64,000 nucleotides of DNA from Paracoccus denitrificans (GCF_900100045.1 NZ_FNEA01000001.1:208615-272614), one strand, 5' to 3'. Shown: positions 53,139 to 62,755, counted from the stretch's first letter. Translations and numbers: made by a program. Notes: generated by a model from the letters alone, not told the origin.

Positions 53139-55091
53139 TCATCCCTCCTCCTGCCAGCGGTTCAGGCGCAGCCGGACCTCGGCGCCGCCTTCGGCGTGCT
53201 GCTCGATTTCCAGATGCCCGCCCATGTCCTGCATGACGTTGAACGCGATGGAAAGGCCAAGGCCAAGCCCCTTGCCCGGCTCCTTGGTGGTCACGAAAGG
53301 ATCGGTCAGCGTCTGCCCGCTCTGGCCCTCCAAGCCCACGCCATTGTCGCGAACGACCAGCAGGACGGGGTCGCGTGCCTGCAACTCGATACGGATCAAG
53401 CCCGGCTCGGAAGCATTCTCGCGCGCCCCGATCGCATCCAGCGCATTGCCCAGGATGTTCAGCAGCACCTGCTCCAGCAGGATCTCGTCCCCTGCGACCG
53501 CCAGCCCGGCCAGATCGGCACAGTCCACGCGCACGCCCTCGGCCCGCAGGCGGTGGTCCAGCAGGTCCAGCGCGGCCTGCACCGGCTCGGCCAGCATCAC
53601 CCGCGCATTGCGATGGGCCGAGCGGCGCGCGATACGGCGCAGATGGCCGATGGTGCGGGTGATGCGCTCCAGCAGCGCCTCGATCCGCGCGATGGCCGGG
53701 CGGGCATCGGGATGAGCCGCGCCAAGGTTGTGCAGGCGGTGGCCGATGGCGGCCAGCGGCTGGTTGATCTCATGGCTGATCGCGGCGGACATCTGGCCAA
53801 GCGCCGCCATCTTGCCCGCCTGCACCAGTTCGCGCTGCGTCATCTCCAGCCGTTCCAGCGCCTGCTGGCGGGCCTGGACCGAGGCGCGGAAGACCTCGAC
53901 CGCGCGGGCCATCTCGGCGATCTCGTCGCCTTGGGGGCGGGGCATGCCGGAATCGCTGCCTGCGATGCGGGTCAGGTCGGTGGAAAGCGCCTCGATCCGC
54001 AGCAGGATGCGGTTGTGGACAAAGACCGCCAGGATCATGGCCGTCGCCGCCGCACCCAGCAGCGTCACCAGCCCCAGCCAGACCGAACCGCGCAGGATCG
54101 CCGTTGCGGCGGCATCGGCGCGGCGCTGCGCCCCGATCCGCTCGGTCCGGCCCAGATCAGTCAAAAGCGCCTGCATCCTGGCCAGGGCGGCCTGTGCGGT
54201 CTGCAATTCGGACACGGCGGCGCGGTGCAACTCCAGCCGCTGCTGTTGCTGGACAAAGATGCTGTCCGACCCCGAGGCCAGCGCCTTCAGCCGATCCAGT
54301 GCCTGCGTCAGCAGCGTCACATCGACACGCTGCGGCAGGTTCAGTTGCGCCAGCGCCAGCCGGTCCAGCGTATCGCGGCCAAGCATGCCGGTCTGTTCCA
54401 GCGCGTCCAGGCTGTCGGCCGAGCGCGCCTGCAACAGAAGCGCGGTCAGCGTCGCTGCCTCGGAGCCGATCTGCTGCACCCGGTCGCGCAGCAGCCAGTC
54501 CTGCGACAGCGCCTGCTCAGCCCCGGCCCGCGCATCCGGGTCGGTGTTCACGACCAGCGCCGCCAGTTGCGTATCCATGTTGAAGGACAGGTCGCTGAGG
54601 ATCCCCTGCACCTGATCCTGCACATCGGCGTGGATCCAGCGCAGGTCGGCCCCGGTCCGGGCATCAAGCCGCGCGCGCCGGGTCAGGTCGGCGCTGAGCC
54701 TGCCGAACCCCGTCAGCGCGCGGCGCAGGGCGCGCTCGGCCACCTCGATCCCGGCGCGGGTCTCGGCGCGTTCGGGCGCTGCCAGCCAGAGGGGCGAAGC
54801 CAGCACCCCCTCGACCCCTTGCGAGGCGCTGTCGATGGCGCGGCGCGTCCCCTCGGCAGGCATGGCGGGGTCGGCGACCATCTGCATCGCCAGCGCGGCC
54901 AGTTCGCCCGTCGCCTCGGCCAGTTCGCCCGCCAGCGCGACGGCGGGGATGCGGTCCTGCGCCAATGCGCGAAAGTCGCGCTCGGCCCGCAGCATCACCA
55001 CCATGCCGACCGCCAGCACCCCAGCCGCGATGATCACGACCAGCACCAGCGCCGCCATCAGCCGCCCCCGGATCGAGCCGCGGCGGATCAT
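53139..55091 (-). CDS. Membrane sensor histidine kinase (PgtB-like)
   Basis: A 650-residue kinase. Helix (LMAALVLVVIIAAGVLAVGMVVML), a long periplasmic helical region (about 35-340), second helix (GLVTLLGAAATAMILAVFV), HAMP, then the HisKA domain with phospho-His in SAAISHEINQPLAAIG (about 441) and HATPase (N box LLNILGNALDAIG, G1 DNGVGLEG, G2 GKGLGLGLS). It fits the Salmonella PgtB arrangement: kinase plus a periplasmic partner, PgtC. Its ATG overlaps the PgtC-like stop by 4 bases and its stop precedes the regulator start by one base. Confidence 0.87.
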   Translation of the reverse strand: MIRRGSIRGRLMAALVLVVIIAAGVLAVGMVVMLRAERDFRALAQDRIPAVALAGELAEATGELAALAMQMVADPAMPAEGTRRAIDSASQGVEGVLASPLWLAAPERAETRAGIEVAERALRRALTGFGRLSADLTRRARLDARTGADLRWIHADVQDQVQGILSDLSFNMDTQLAALVVNTDPDARAGAEQALSQDWLLRDRVQQIGSEAATLTALLLQARSADSLDALEQTGMLGRDTLDRLALAQLNLPQRVDVTLLTQALDRLKALASGSDSIFVQQQQRLELHRAAVSELQTAQAALARMQALLTDLGRTERIGAQRRADAAATAILRGSVWLGLVTLLGAAATAMILAVFVHNRILLRIEALSTDLTRIAGSDSGMPRPQGDEIAEMARAVEVFRASVQARQQALERLEMTQRELVQAGKMAALGQMSAAISHEINQPLAAIGHRLHNLGAAHPDARPAIARIEALLERITRTIGHLRRIARRSAHRNARVMLAEPVQAALDLLDHRLRAEGVRVDCADLAGLAVAGDEILLEQVLLNILGNALDAIGARENASEPGLIRIELQARDPVLLVVRDNGVGLEGQSGQTLTDPFVTTKEPGKGLGLGLSIAFNVMQDMGGHLEIEQHAEGGAEVRLRLNRWQEEG

Positions 55092-56275
55092 GGCTGCTCC
55101 AATGCGCGGATCAGCGCCTCGGCATCGCGCAGGATCGTGTGCGAGCGCTCCGACCACTCCAAAAGCGTCTCGCGATCCGTCGGGACCGAGCGCGCCTGAT
55201 GTTCGGTCAGCGGCATCCATGTCAGCAGCCGGCGAATGCGGGCGCGTTCCGTCGGGGGCGCATCGTCCAGCGCCCGCAGACGCCGCCACAGATCGCGGCG
55301 CAGCAGCAGGTCGCGGGCAACGAAGGCCTCGAACAACTGCTTGACCTGCCAGTAGCGGCGCGCGGCCAGTTCGGGATCGTAGCGCGACCAGCTGAAATTC
55401 AGCGCCGCCCGGATCGCCGGGTCCAGCGATTCCGACAGCTCGGCGCGGATCTCGGGATCGACCGGAATGCGCCGGATGTCGGGGCGCAGCAGGATACGCT
55501 GCCCCTCGGACGAAAGGACGAAATCGATGAACACCTTCGCCGCCTCGGGCTGGGTGCCGCCCTGCAAGGCGGCGATCCGTGCGGGGATGAGGATGACCGG
55601 CCGGCCGTAGCGAAAGACCAGCCCGTCGCGGGCCAGGGCCAGGAAGTCGATGGTCAGGCCGATGGCGAAATCGCCACGTTCGACGCCCTCCAGCACGCCG
55701 AAGCTGCGCGCCGAGATGGTATTCAACTGCCCCGCCAGCTCCAGAATCCACGCCCAGCCCGCCTGCCAGCCGCGATCCTGCAAGATCGTCTCCAGCAGCG
55801 AATGCATCGTGCCGGATCGCATCGGATGCGACATGGCGATGCCTTGGGTGAAGGCGGGGTCAAGCAGGTCGTTCCAGTCCTGCGGCACCGGCCCGTCGCG
55901 CGGCGCGCGCCAGGTCCATCCGACGGCGGACCAGGCGAAATCCGCATAAGGCCCATCGCCCAGATCGGCCAGACGCCCGGCCTTGTCCAGCACCACGAAA
56001 GCCTCGGGCGCCGAAGCCCAGAACAGGTCGAACCCGCGATCATTGCCGGCCAGCACCTCGTCGACGGCGGCATGGGTGTTCTTGTTCAGGACACGGATGC
56101 GGATATCGGGGCGGCTGCGCCCAAAGGACTCCAGCATCGGATCGACCACGTCGGCCTGGTAGGAGGTGATGATCCGCAACTCCTCGGCGGAAACGGGCGC
56201 CGCAAGCAGGACCATCGCCCATAGCAGGGCGGCCAGCCTGTATGTTCGGACCCTGGTCTGATTTGGCCGGCGCAT
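55088..56275 (-). CDS. Periplasmic signal-binding protein (PgtC-like)
   Basis: A 395-residue precursor with signal peptide (TYRLAALLWAMVLLAAPVSA) and an SBP fold (LRIITSYQADVVDPMLESFG, NKNTHAAVDEVLAGNDRG, FDLFWASAPEAFVVLDKAG). In Salmonella PgtC helps PgtB sense phosphoglycerates. ATG 56275 has GGAGGAAG 3-4 bases upstream; the longer open frame is unrelated. Its closest neighbour relation is to the binding protein at 50378-51700, showing a sensor/transporter pair by duplication. First gene of the pgtC-pgtB-pgtA order. Confidence 0.85.
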   Translation of the reverse strand: MRRPNQTRVRTYRLAALLWAMVLLAAPVSAEELRIITSYQADVVDPMLESFGRSRPDIRIRVLNKNTHAAVDEVLAGNDRGFDLFWASAPEAFVVLDKAGRLADLGDGPYADFAWSAVGWTWRAPRDGPVPQDWNDLLDPAFTQGIAMSHPMRSGTMHSLLETILQDRGWQAGWAWILELAGQLNTISARSFGVLEGVERGDFAIGLTIDFLALARDGLVFRYGRPVILIPARIAALQGGTQPEAAKVFIDFVLSSEGQRILLRPDIRRIPVDPEIRAELSESLDPAIRAALNFSWSRYDPELAARRYWQVKQLFEAFVARDLLLRRDLWRRLRALDDAPPTERARIRRLLTWMPLTEHQARSVPTDRETLLEWSERSHTILRDAEALIRALEQP

Positions 56276-56435
56276 GCTTCCTCCCCGATGCGGAACTGTT
56301 GCATCCTCGGCATCGGTGAGGCAACCAGCCGAGGTGGGAAACGCCTGGGCATCCCCAAAGCACACCTCATGCGCGGCCTTTCAAAGCTTTCCCCTGCCTC
56401 TGTTCCATTGGCGCTTTCGTCGGCGATCCTGGCGG

Positions 56436-57122
56436 CTACTGGGTCGAATTGACGATGACCTCTTCGCCGAAACTGCCGTTGCGCGGGTCGGGCTTGTAGC
56501 TGGAGTTTTGCGCCCGCATGACGCGGATAGGCCGGATCCCCGCCTCAAGCGCCGCACGCATGTCGCTGTCGGCGTCGCCGTAATAGATCTTCAGCCCGTG
56601 ATCCTTCAGGAACTGCACCTTGTTTTCCGACGAGGCGGTAAAGACCACGTCATGCATCTTTTCAAGGTCGAAGGTCTTTTGCAGCGTCGCGGTCAGGGTT
56701 TCCTCGCCGCTGCCCTTGGTCCGGCCGGTGATGAAATAGATGTCGTCGCCGCGCGCCACATGCATGTCCAGCAATTCGCGCGCAACCTCTTTCGGCATCG
56801 AATACTGGTCGCAGTTGTTGGTGTGGATGTCGGTCCAGAACTCGTCCATCTTGAGGTAATCCTCGGAACCGGGCGAATACCTGTTCTTGCCGTAATAGAA
56901 GCAGGGCGTGGAGAACAGCACCGTATCGTCCACGTCGAAGCCCACGGCCATCGGCGGCTGTCCCTCAAGGCTGGCCGCGATCTGCGGGACCGAGACCCAA
57001 TGCACCGGCGCGGTCGCCAGCAGCTCCGAGGTGGTGACCCCGGGATTGAGGTTCGAGGCGTCATCTGCCAGCGCGGGCCAGGCGGCAAGCAGCAGCGCGA
57101 TCATGGTCAGTCGTTTCGACAT
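56436..57122 (-). CDS. aphA: Class B acid phosphatase AphA
   Basis: A 228-residue periplasmic HAD-fold phosphatase. Signal peptide (MSKRLTMIALLLAAWPALA), the catalytic DDDD-type motif GFDVDDTVLFSTPCF (about 59-73), ITGRTKG, and KIYYGDADSDMRAALEAGIRPIRVMRA with metal-binding acidic residues. AphA dephosphorylates a wide range of organic phosphomonoesters. ATG 57122 has AAGGAAAGGGA before it and begins the signal. It lies between the two importer systems and would release phosphate and the carbon skeleton outside the membrane. Confidence 0.93.
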   Translation of the reverse strand: MSKRLTMIALLLAAWPALADDASNLNPGVTTSELLATAPVHWVSVPQIAASLEGQPPMAVGFDVDDTVLFSTPCFYYGKNRYSPGSEDYLKMDEFWTDIHTNNCDQYSMPKEVARELLDMHVARGDDIYFITGRTKGSGEETLTATLQKTFDLEKMHDVVFTASSENKVQFLKDHGLKIYYGDADSDMRAALEAGIRPIRVMRAQNSSYKPDPRNGSFGEEVIVNSTQ

Positions 57123-57241
57123 GGGCGGTCCCTTTCCTTGTCTATGGGCGGCGGCGCGGCCTTCCCGGTCTTGCAATCCGCATCGTTTCCTTCGGTCGGC
57201 CGGGCCTGTTCGCGATGCGGGGGCGAACTGTCGCAGCAAGC

Positions 57242-58042
57242 TCAATGCTCCCCGCCCATTTCTTCGGCCATCGCGGCGAACAGCGCGTCAAGCAGGACAT
57301 ACATCGGCGCCACGCGGCCCGTCGGGACCGCCATCCGGCCCGAGGACTGCCGATAGGCGTTCAAGTTCAGGTTCACATCGGCAAGTGAGGCGACGATGGA
57401 TCCCTTGGGCGAGATGGCCAGCACCGGCGCTCCGGCCTTGCGCGCGATCTCGATGTTCGAGATGAGGTAGCTGGTCAGCCCCGAGAAGGACAGCACGAAC
57501 AAAAGGTCGCCCGGCCCCAGCAGCGGCGCCGAGTGCATCTGCAAGGTCGGGTCGGAATAGGCCACGGCGGGAATGGCAAGGGCCGCCAGCCGGTGCTGCG
57601 CCTCGCTGGCCATGAAGCCCGAGCTGCCATAGCCATAGATATCCACGCGCCGCGCCTTGCCCAGCATGGCGACCGCCGCGCGCAGGGCGCCCAGATCCAG
57701 ATCGCGCCGTGCCTCCTCGATGGCCTGCCCGGCGCGCTGGAAGATGTCGTCGACCATTGCCGCCAGCGGATCGTCGTTGCCCGACCCCGGCCGCGCCAAA
57801 GGTTGCGGCGCGGGCTGGTGCTTGGCCAATTGCTGCGCCAGCTTCAGCCGGAAATCGGGAAAACCGTCGCAGTCCAGCCGCCTGCAGAAGCGGATGATCG
57901 AGGGTTCGCTGACCTTTGCGATGCGCGCCGCATCCGAGATCGACCAGGTGATCGCGGTGCTGGGCGTATCCAGCACCGCCTCGGCCACCCGGCGCTCGGC
58001 CGGGGTGAAGCTGGCCAGGGATTGACGGATCCGGTCAAGCAT
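57242..58042 (-). CDS. MurR/RpiR-family regulator
   Basis: A 266-residue regulator: N-terminal HTH (LASFTPAERRVAEAVLDTPSTAITWSISDAARIAKVSEPSIIRFCRRLDCDGFPDF) and SIS domain (about 115-240: RRVDIYGYGSSGFMASEAQHRLAALAIPAVAYSD, GDLLFVLSFSGLTSYLISNIEIARKAGAPVLAIS) that binds sugar phosphates. ATG 58042 is chosen over 58084 because AGGTGAG precedes it. It ends the second importer operon and probably binds the palindrome at 62842-62865. Confidence 0.87.
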   Translation of the reverse strand: MLDRIRQSLASFTPAERRVAEAVLDTPSTAITWSISDAARIAKVSEPSIIRFCRRLDCDGFPDFRLKLAQQLAKHQPAPQPLARPGSGNDDPLAAMVDDIFQRAGQAIEEARRDLDLGALRAAVAMLGKARRVDIYGYGSSGFMASEAQHRLAALAIPAVAYSDPTLQMHSAPLLGPGDLLFVLSFSGLTSYLISNIEIARKAGAPVLAISPKGSIVASLADVNLNLNAYRQSSGRMAVPTGRVAPMYVLLDALFAAMAEEMGGEH

Positions 58043-58070
58043 CTCACCTCGCGCAGTCAGGACGGCGCCG

Positions 58071-58922
58071 TCAAAGGGCGCCATGGTCCATCAGTTTCGA
58101 CAGGCAAGAGCCGGAATAGTCAAACCCCTTCTGCGCCACGACCAGCCTGCGGACGCGGGACAGGTCGTCATGGCCGGTGCCGATGGGCGCGCCCTCGGCG
58201 TCGCGGGCATGGACGATACCGCCCGCCGCCTGCACCAGTTGCAGCCCCGCCGCGATGTCCCAGGCGCTGAACTTGGATTCGTAGCAGACCGCCACCCGGC
58301 CCGCCGCGACATAGGCCAGATGCAGCGCGCAGGAGCCCAGCCGCCGCACAGCGCGGAAGCTGTCGACCACATCGGCGAAGCCCGCCAGCGTCTCGGGCGT
58401 CGGGCGCGCGCCTTCGTAAGGGGCATTGGTCAAAAGCTCGACCTCGCGGTCGGCAAGCCCCTTGGCATAAAGCGCGACGGGGGCGCCGTTCAGGGTCAGC
58501 CGGCCGCTCTCGGCCATGAACAGCTCGTCCCGGATCGGGTCGTAGATCGCGGCGCAGACCGGCCGGCCCTCGTAATAGGCAGCAATCGAGACGCTGAAGA
58601 ACGGCAGGCCCGAGGCGAAGTTGCTGGTGCCGTCGATCGGGTCGATGATCCAGCTGGCCGGGCCCGCGCCCTGCCAGCCGCTTTCCTCGCCCAGGATGCG
58701 CGATTGCGGCAGGCGGTCCCAGATGATGCGGCTCGCCTCGACCTCGGCGGCCTTGTCGGTGACGGTCACGATGTCGAAAAACCCGGCCTTCTGCTCGGTC
58801 GCAAGATCGGCGGGCGTGGCGTTCAGGAATGCCTCGCGCGCGATGGCGCCGGCGGCCAGCGCGGCGGCGCGGGCGGTGGCGGCGATTTCGGCGTCGAGGT
58901 CGGTCGTGGTCATCAGGTTCAT
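58071..58922 (-). CDS. Inositol monophosphatase family protein
   Basis: A 283-residue Li-sensitive phosphatase-fold protein. Metal motifs: Glu in GEESG (about 89-93), DPIDGTSNFASGLPFFSVSIA (about 105-125) and SAWDIAAGLQLVQAAGG (about 225-241). It hydrolyses inositol or sugar phosphates, or histidinol phosphate. It begins two bases after the ATPase stop, so it works with the importer. Together with RpiR it points to a sugar or cyclitol phosphate as the imported ligand. Confidence 0.88.
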   Translation of the reverse strand: MNLMTTTDLDAEIAATARAAALAAGAIAREAFLNATPADLATEQKAGFFDIVTVTDKAAEVEASRIIWDRLPQSRILGEESGWQGAGPASWIIDPIDGTSNFASGLPFFSVSIAAYYEGRPVCAAIYDPIRDELFMAESGRLTLNGAPVALYAKGLADREVELLTNAPYEGARPTPETLAGFADVVDSFRAVRRLGSCALHLAYVAAGRVAVCYESKFSAWDIAAGLQLVQAAGGIVHARDAEGAPIGTGHDDLSRVRRLVVAQKGFDYSGSCLSKLMDHGAL

Positions 58923-58924
58923 GG

Positions 58925-60028
58925 TCAGGCTGCTTTCAATGCGTTCGTGTTTTGGTCGTCGGCCAGCATCCAGACCGGCCTTGTGTCCAGCGCCAGCCGC
59001 AGCGGCCGGCCCTGTTCGGCGATGCCGCCGTGGAAATATTGCGCGTCGGTGACGGTGCATTCCTGCCCGCCGATCTCGGTCAGGTACTCGACATGGCCAC
59101 CCTGGAAGACGACGCGCTTGACGGTGGCGGTCAGCGGGCCCTGCGGATCGATGCGCAGGTATTCGGGCCGCAGCACGCAGCGCACGCGCTGGCCGGGGCG
59201 CAAGGGATGCGGACCGCGCGGCAGCTCGAAACTGGCGCCGGCGATGCGGGTGCGTACGGTCGCCTCGCCGATTTCCTGCACCTCGCCCTCGAGGATATTG
59301 GCCTTGCCCATGAACTCGGCCACGAAGGCGGTGCCGGGGCGGGCATAGACGTTCATCGGCGTGTCGGCCTGTTCGACGACGCCGTTGCGCATCACCACGA
59401 CGCGGTCGGAAATCGCCATCGCCTCGCTTTGGTCATGAGTGACGTAAAGGCTGGTGATGCCCAGGCGCAGCTGGATCGCCCGCAACTCGTCCCGCATCCG
59501 CTCGCGCAGCTGCGCATCGAGGTTCGACAGCGGCTCGTCGAAGAGCAGCACCTTGGGCCGGGTGACCACGGCGCGGGCCAGCGCCACGCGCTGCTGCTGG
59601 CCGCCCGACAGGCGCGAGGGCGCGCGGTCGGCATAGGGGGTCAGCGCCATGGTCTCGAGCATCTCGTCCACGCGGCTGTTCAGTTCGGCCTTCGAGAGGT
59701 TCTGCAGCTTGGCACCGTATTCGACGTTCTGGCGCACGGTCATGTGCGGAAACAGCGCATAGCTTTGGAACACCATGCCGACATTGCGGGCATTGACCGG
59801 CAGATGCGTCACGTCGCGCCCGCCGATGGTGATGCGGCCCGAGGTGGGCGTCTCGAACCCCGCGAGCATCCGCAGCGTGGTGGTCTTGCCGCAACCCGAG
59901 GGGCCCAGCAGCGTGACCAGCGAGCCTTCCTCGATGGTCAGGTCCAGGTCTTGTACCGCAAGCCCGCCCGGCGCCCCGCCGGCGGCGGGGAATTGCTTGA
60001 CGATATTCTGGAAAACGACGTTCGACAT
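58925..60028 (-). CDS. Fbp/Afu-type ABC ATPase 2
   Basis: A 367-residue ATPase: Walker A GPSGCGKTT, Q-loop VFQSYALFPHMTV, signature LSGGQQQRVALARAV, Walker B VLLFDEPLSNLDA, H-loop VTHDQSEA. A TOBE domain follows (about 245-355). It lies 6 bases after the permease stop. It is related to, but not identical with, the ATPase at 47515-48558. Confidence 0.9.
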   Translation of the reverse strand: MSNVVFQNIVKQFPAAGGAPGGLAVQDLDLTIEEGSLVTLLGPSGCGKTTTLRMLAGFETPTSGRITIGGRDVTHLPVNARNVGMVFQSYALFPHMTVRQNVEYGAKLQNLSKAELNSRVDEMLETMALTPYADRAPSRLSGGQQQRVALARAVVTRPKVLLFDEPLSNLDAQLRERMRDELRAIQLRLGITSLYVTHDQSEAMAISDRVVVMRNGVVEQADTPMNVYARPGTAFVAEFMGKANILEGEVQEIGEATVRTRIAGASFELPRGPHPLRPGQRVRCVLRPEYLRIDPQGPLTATVKRVVFQGGHVEYLTEIGGQECTVTDAQYFHGGIAEQGRPLRLALDTRPVWMLADDQNTNALKAA

Positions 60029-60034
60029 GGGATG

Positions 60035-61726
60035 TCACCTTTCGCGCGCGCTGCGGTTCAGAACGAGTTGCATGAGGGCAAGGATGGCCAGCACCACCAC
60101 GACCAGGATGCAGCACCAGGCTGCGGCGACGCCGGTCTTGAGCGTCTCGACCTGCGACAGGATGGTCACGGTGATCAGCGTCCAATTGGCCGAGACCAGG
60201 AAGATCACCGCGCTGAGCGTGGTCAGCGACCGGGTGAAGGCATAAGCGACCGAGGAAAACAGCGCCGGACGCAAAAGCGGCAGGGTGACGCTGGTGAAGG
60301 TCCGGCCGCTGGAGGCGCCAAGGATGGTCGACGCCTCTTCGATCGAGCGGTCGATCTGTTGCAGCTGGTTGGTGCCGGCCTCGATGCCCACCTGCAGGTT
60401 CTTGACCACCATGGCTGCGATGATGATGGCGGCGGTGCCGGTCAGCAGCAGGGGCGGCGTGTTGAAGGTGCCGATATAGCCGATGCCCAGGATGGTGCCC
60501 GGCGCGGCAAAGGACAAAAGCGTGCCCCAGCGCAGCAGGAAGCTGCCCGGGAAGGCACGGCGCACCAGAAGATAGGCGATCATCATGCCGGCGATCGCCG
60601 TAACCGGCGTGGCGATACCGGCCAGATACAGCGAATTGCCCAGCGTATCGAAGCCGGCGGTGAAGACGGTCCGGTAATGGTCCAGCGTCAGCGTGTTGTT
60701 GACGCCCGGCAGCTTGGTGAAGCTGACATAGAACACGGTCGCATAGAACAGCAGGATGGTCAGCGCCAGGAAATAGCAAACCAGCGACAGCGGCAGCACC
60801 ACCCGCGCGCCCGAAATGCGGATCGACTGCGCCGTGGGCTTGCCGGTCACGGTGACATAGCTTTTCTTGCTGACCCAATAGCGGTGGATCAGGAAGGCGG
60901 TCATCGACGGGATCAGCATCAGGCTGGCCAGCAGCGCGCCGGCGTTCAGGTTGAAATAGCCCACCATCTGCGAATAGGCCTCGACCGCCAGCGTGCTGAA
61001 CGGCCCGCCGATCAGCATCGGATTGCCGAAATCCTCGACCGATTTGACGAAGACCAGCAGGATGGAGCTGAGGATCGCGGGCGTCACCAGGGGCAGCGTC
61101 ACCTGCCGGAAGGTGGTCCAACGCGTGCCGCCCAGCGAGGCCGAGGCATCCTCCAGCGCGCTGTCGATGGATTGCAGCATGCCCTTGATGTTCAGGTAGG
61201 CGATGGGGGTGAAGGCCAGCGACTGGATCAGCACCAGGCTGTGAAAGCCGTAGACATTGGCGTTGCGGATGCCCAGCAACTCGCGCGTGATGAGCCCCGA
61301 GCGGCCGAACAGGATCACGATGGCCAGCGCCATGACGAAGGGCGGCGAGATGATCGGCAGCAGCGCCGCCGCGTGGATGAAACCCTTGCCGGGCATGGTG
61401 GTCCGCGTCACGGCAAAGGCCATGACAAAGCCCGCCACCGTTGCGACCAGCGCCGAGGTCGCGCCCAGGATCAGCGTATTGCCAAGCGCGCGCCAGACGA
61501 AGGGCTGTGCCAGCGTGGTCTTCAGCGCGGCAAGGTCAAAGCCCTCCGGCGTCCAGACCGCCTGCTTCAGCACGTTGACGATGGGCAGGACGGCGAAGAC
61601 CAGCACCGAGAGCGTCAGCAGGACGAAGATGCCGAACAGCCAGGGATCGGCAGCGATGCGGCGCAGCGGCGCGGGCAAGGCCCAGCCCGCCCCCGGCCGC
61701 GCGGCGGTGTCGGTTTGCAAAGACAT
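60035..61726 (-). CDS. Fbp/Afu-type double-domain ABC permease 2
   Basis: A 563-residue permease with two EAA loops (ALEDASASLGGTRWTTFRQVTLPLVTPA about 190-217 and SIEEASTILGASSGRTFTSVTLPLLRPA about 465-492) and about twelve helices, like FbpB/AfuB. SAFs or iron-binding domains are absent. It is second in the binding protein-permease-ATPase-IMPase-RpiR operon. Confidence 0.88.
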   Translation of the reverse strand: MSLQTDTAARPGAGWALPAPLRRIAADPWLFGIFVLLTLSVLVFAVLPIVNVLKQAVWTPEGFDLAALKTTLAQPFVWRALGNTLILGATSALVATVAGFVMAFAVTRTTMPGKGFIHAAALLPIISPPFVMALAIVILFGRSGLITRELLGIRNANVYGFHSLVLIQSLAFTPIAYLNIKGMLQSIDSALEDASASLGGTRWTTFRQVTLPLVTPAILSSILLVFVKSVEDFGNPMLIGGPFSTLAVEAYSQMVGYFNLNAGALLASLMLIPSMTAFLIHRYWVSKKSYVTVTGKPTAQSIRISGARVVLPLSLVCYFLALTILLFYATVFYVSFTKLPGVNNTLTLDHYRTVFTAGFDTLGNSLYLAGIATPVTAIAGMMIAYLLVRRAFPGSFLLRWGTLLSFAAPGTILGIGYIGTFNTPPLLLTGTAAIIIAAMVVKNLQVGIEAGTNQLQQIDRSIEEASTILGASSGRTFTSVTLPLLRPALFSSVAYAFTRSLTTLSAVIFLVSANWTLITVTILSQVETLKTGVAAAWCCILVVVVLAILALMQLVLNRSARER

Positions 61727-61747
61727 GGGGACGGGCTCCTTGGCGCC

Positions 61748-62755
61748 TTACTGGGCGTCGGCCTTGTGGCGGACTTCGTTCTCGTAACGCTCTAGCAGGC
61801 GGGCGCGGTTGGCACCGGCCCAGGCGAAATCGTAATCGATCAGCTTGACGTTGCTGAGGTCGATCCTGGCCTCGGGGTTGACATAGCCGGGCACGATCGG
61901 GCCGCGGAAGGTGGCGCCCATGGCGGCCTGGCCCTTTTCGGTCAGCACCCAGTCCAGGAAGGCGGTGGCGGCCGTGGCCTGGTCCTCGGGCGCATTGGCG
62001 ACGGCGGCGGCGGCGTTCACCTCGAAGCCGGTGCCCTCTTTCGGGAAGGCATAGTCCAGCGGATAGCCGGCAGCCAGCGCCGCCTCGACATCCTGGGTAA
62101 AGGCCATGGCCAGCGCCACCTCGCCATTCGCGACCATGCGCGAGGGCGCGACGCCCGAGCGGGTATACTGGATGACGTTCTTGTCGATGTCCTTCATCAG
62201 CTGGAAGCCCTCGTCCTCGCCGGAAAGCTGCACGACCGAGGCCAGTGCGACATAGGCCGTGCCCGAGGACGCGGCATGGGCCAGCGCGACGTTCTTCTGA
62301 TAGGCCGGGTCGGCGAAACTCGTCCAGCTGTCGGGGATCGGCGCCTGCGCTTCCTCCACCAGATCGGCGTTATAGGCGAAGACCAGCGGCGACATGGAAA
62401 TCGGCGTCCAGGCGCCGTCCTTGTCGGCAAAGCGCGGATCGACCTTGTCGATGCCGGCCGCCTTGTGCGGCGCCAGGAGTCCCTCCTCGGCCGCCTGGAT
62501 GAAATTGTCGGCGGCGCCGGCCAGCCACAGCCCGGCCTGCGGATTGGCCTTCTCGGCCCGGATGCGGGCCAGGATCTCGCCTGCGCCGATGCGGACAAAG
62601 CGCGCCTCGTTTCCGGTATCGGCGGCAAAGGCCGCCAAGACCGAGCCGCAATCGTCATCCGACATCGGGCAATAGACCGTCAGCGGCGCCGCCTGGGCAC
62701 TGGCGACCGAGCATAGCAAGGCAAGCGCTGAAGACAGCGCGAGTGGACGTTTCAT
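61748..62755 (-). CDS. Afu/Fbp-type periplasmic binding protein
   Basis: A 335-residue precursor with a signal peptide (MKRPLALSSALALLCSVASAQA). The mature part starts LTVYCPMSDDDCGSVLAAFAADTGNEARFVRIGAGEILARIRAEKANPQAGLWLAGAADN, a type II periplasmic fold. The two adjacent Tyr that hold iron in FbpA are not obvious near the C-terminus (LSNVKLIDYDFAWAG), which, with the AfuABC precedent, favours a phosphorylated sugar or phosphonate ligand. GGAGGAA precedes ATG 62755. It is first in the operon, 87 bases from the palindromic operator. Confidence 0.86.
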   Translation of the reverse strand: MKRPLALSSALALLCSVASAQAAPLTVYCPMSDDDCGSVLAAFAADTGNEARFVRIGAGEILARIRAEKANPQAGLWLAGAADNFIQAAEEGLLAPHKAAGIDKVDPRFADKDGAWTPISMSPLVFAYNADLVEEAQAPIPDSWTSFADPAYQKNVALAHAASSGTAYVALASVVQLSGEDEGFQLMKDIDKNVIQYTRSGVAPSRMVANGEVALAMAFTQDVEAALAAGYPLDYAFPKEGTGFEVNAAAAVANAPEDQATAATAFLDWVLTEKGQAAMGATFRGPIVPGYVNPEARIDLSNVKLIDYDFAWAGANRARLLERYENEVRHKADAQ

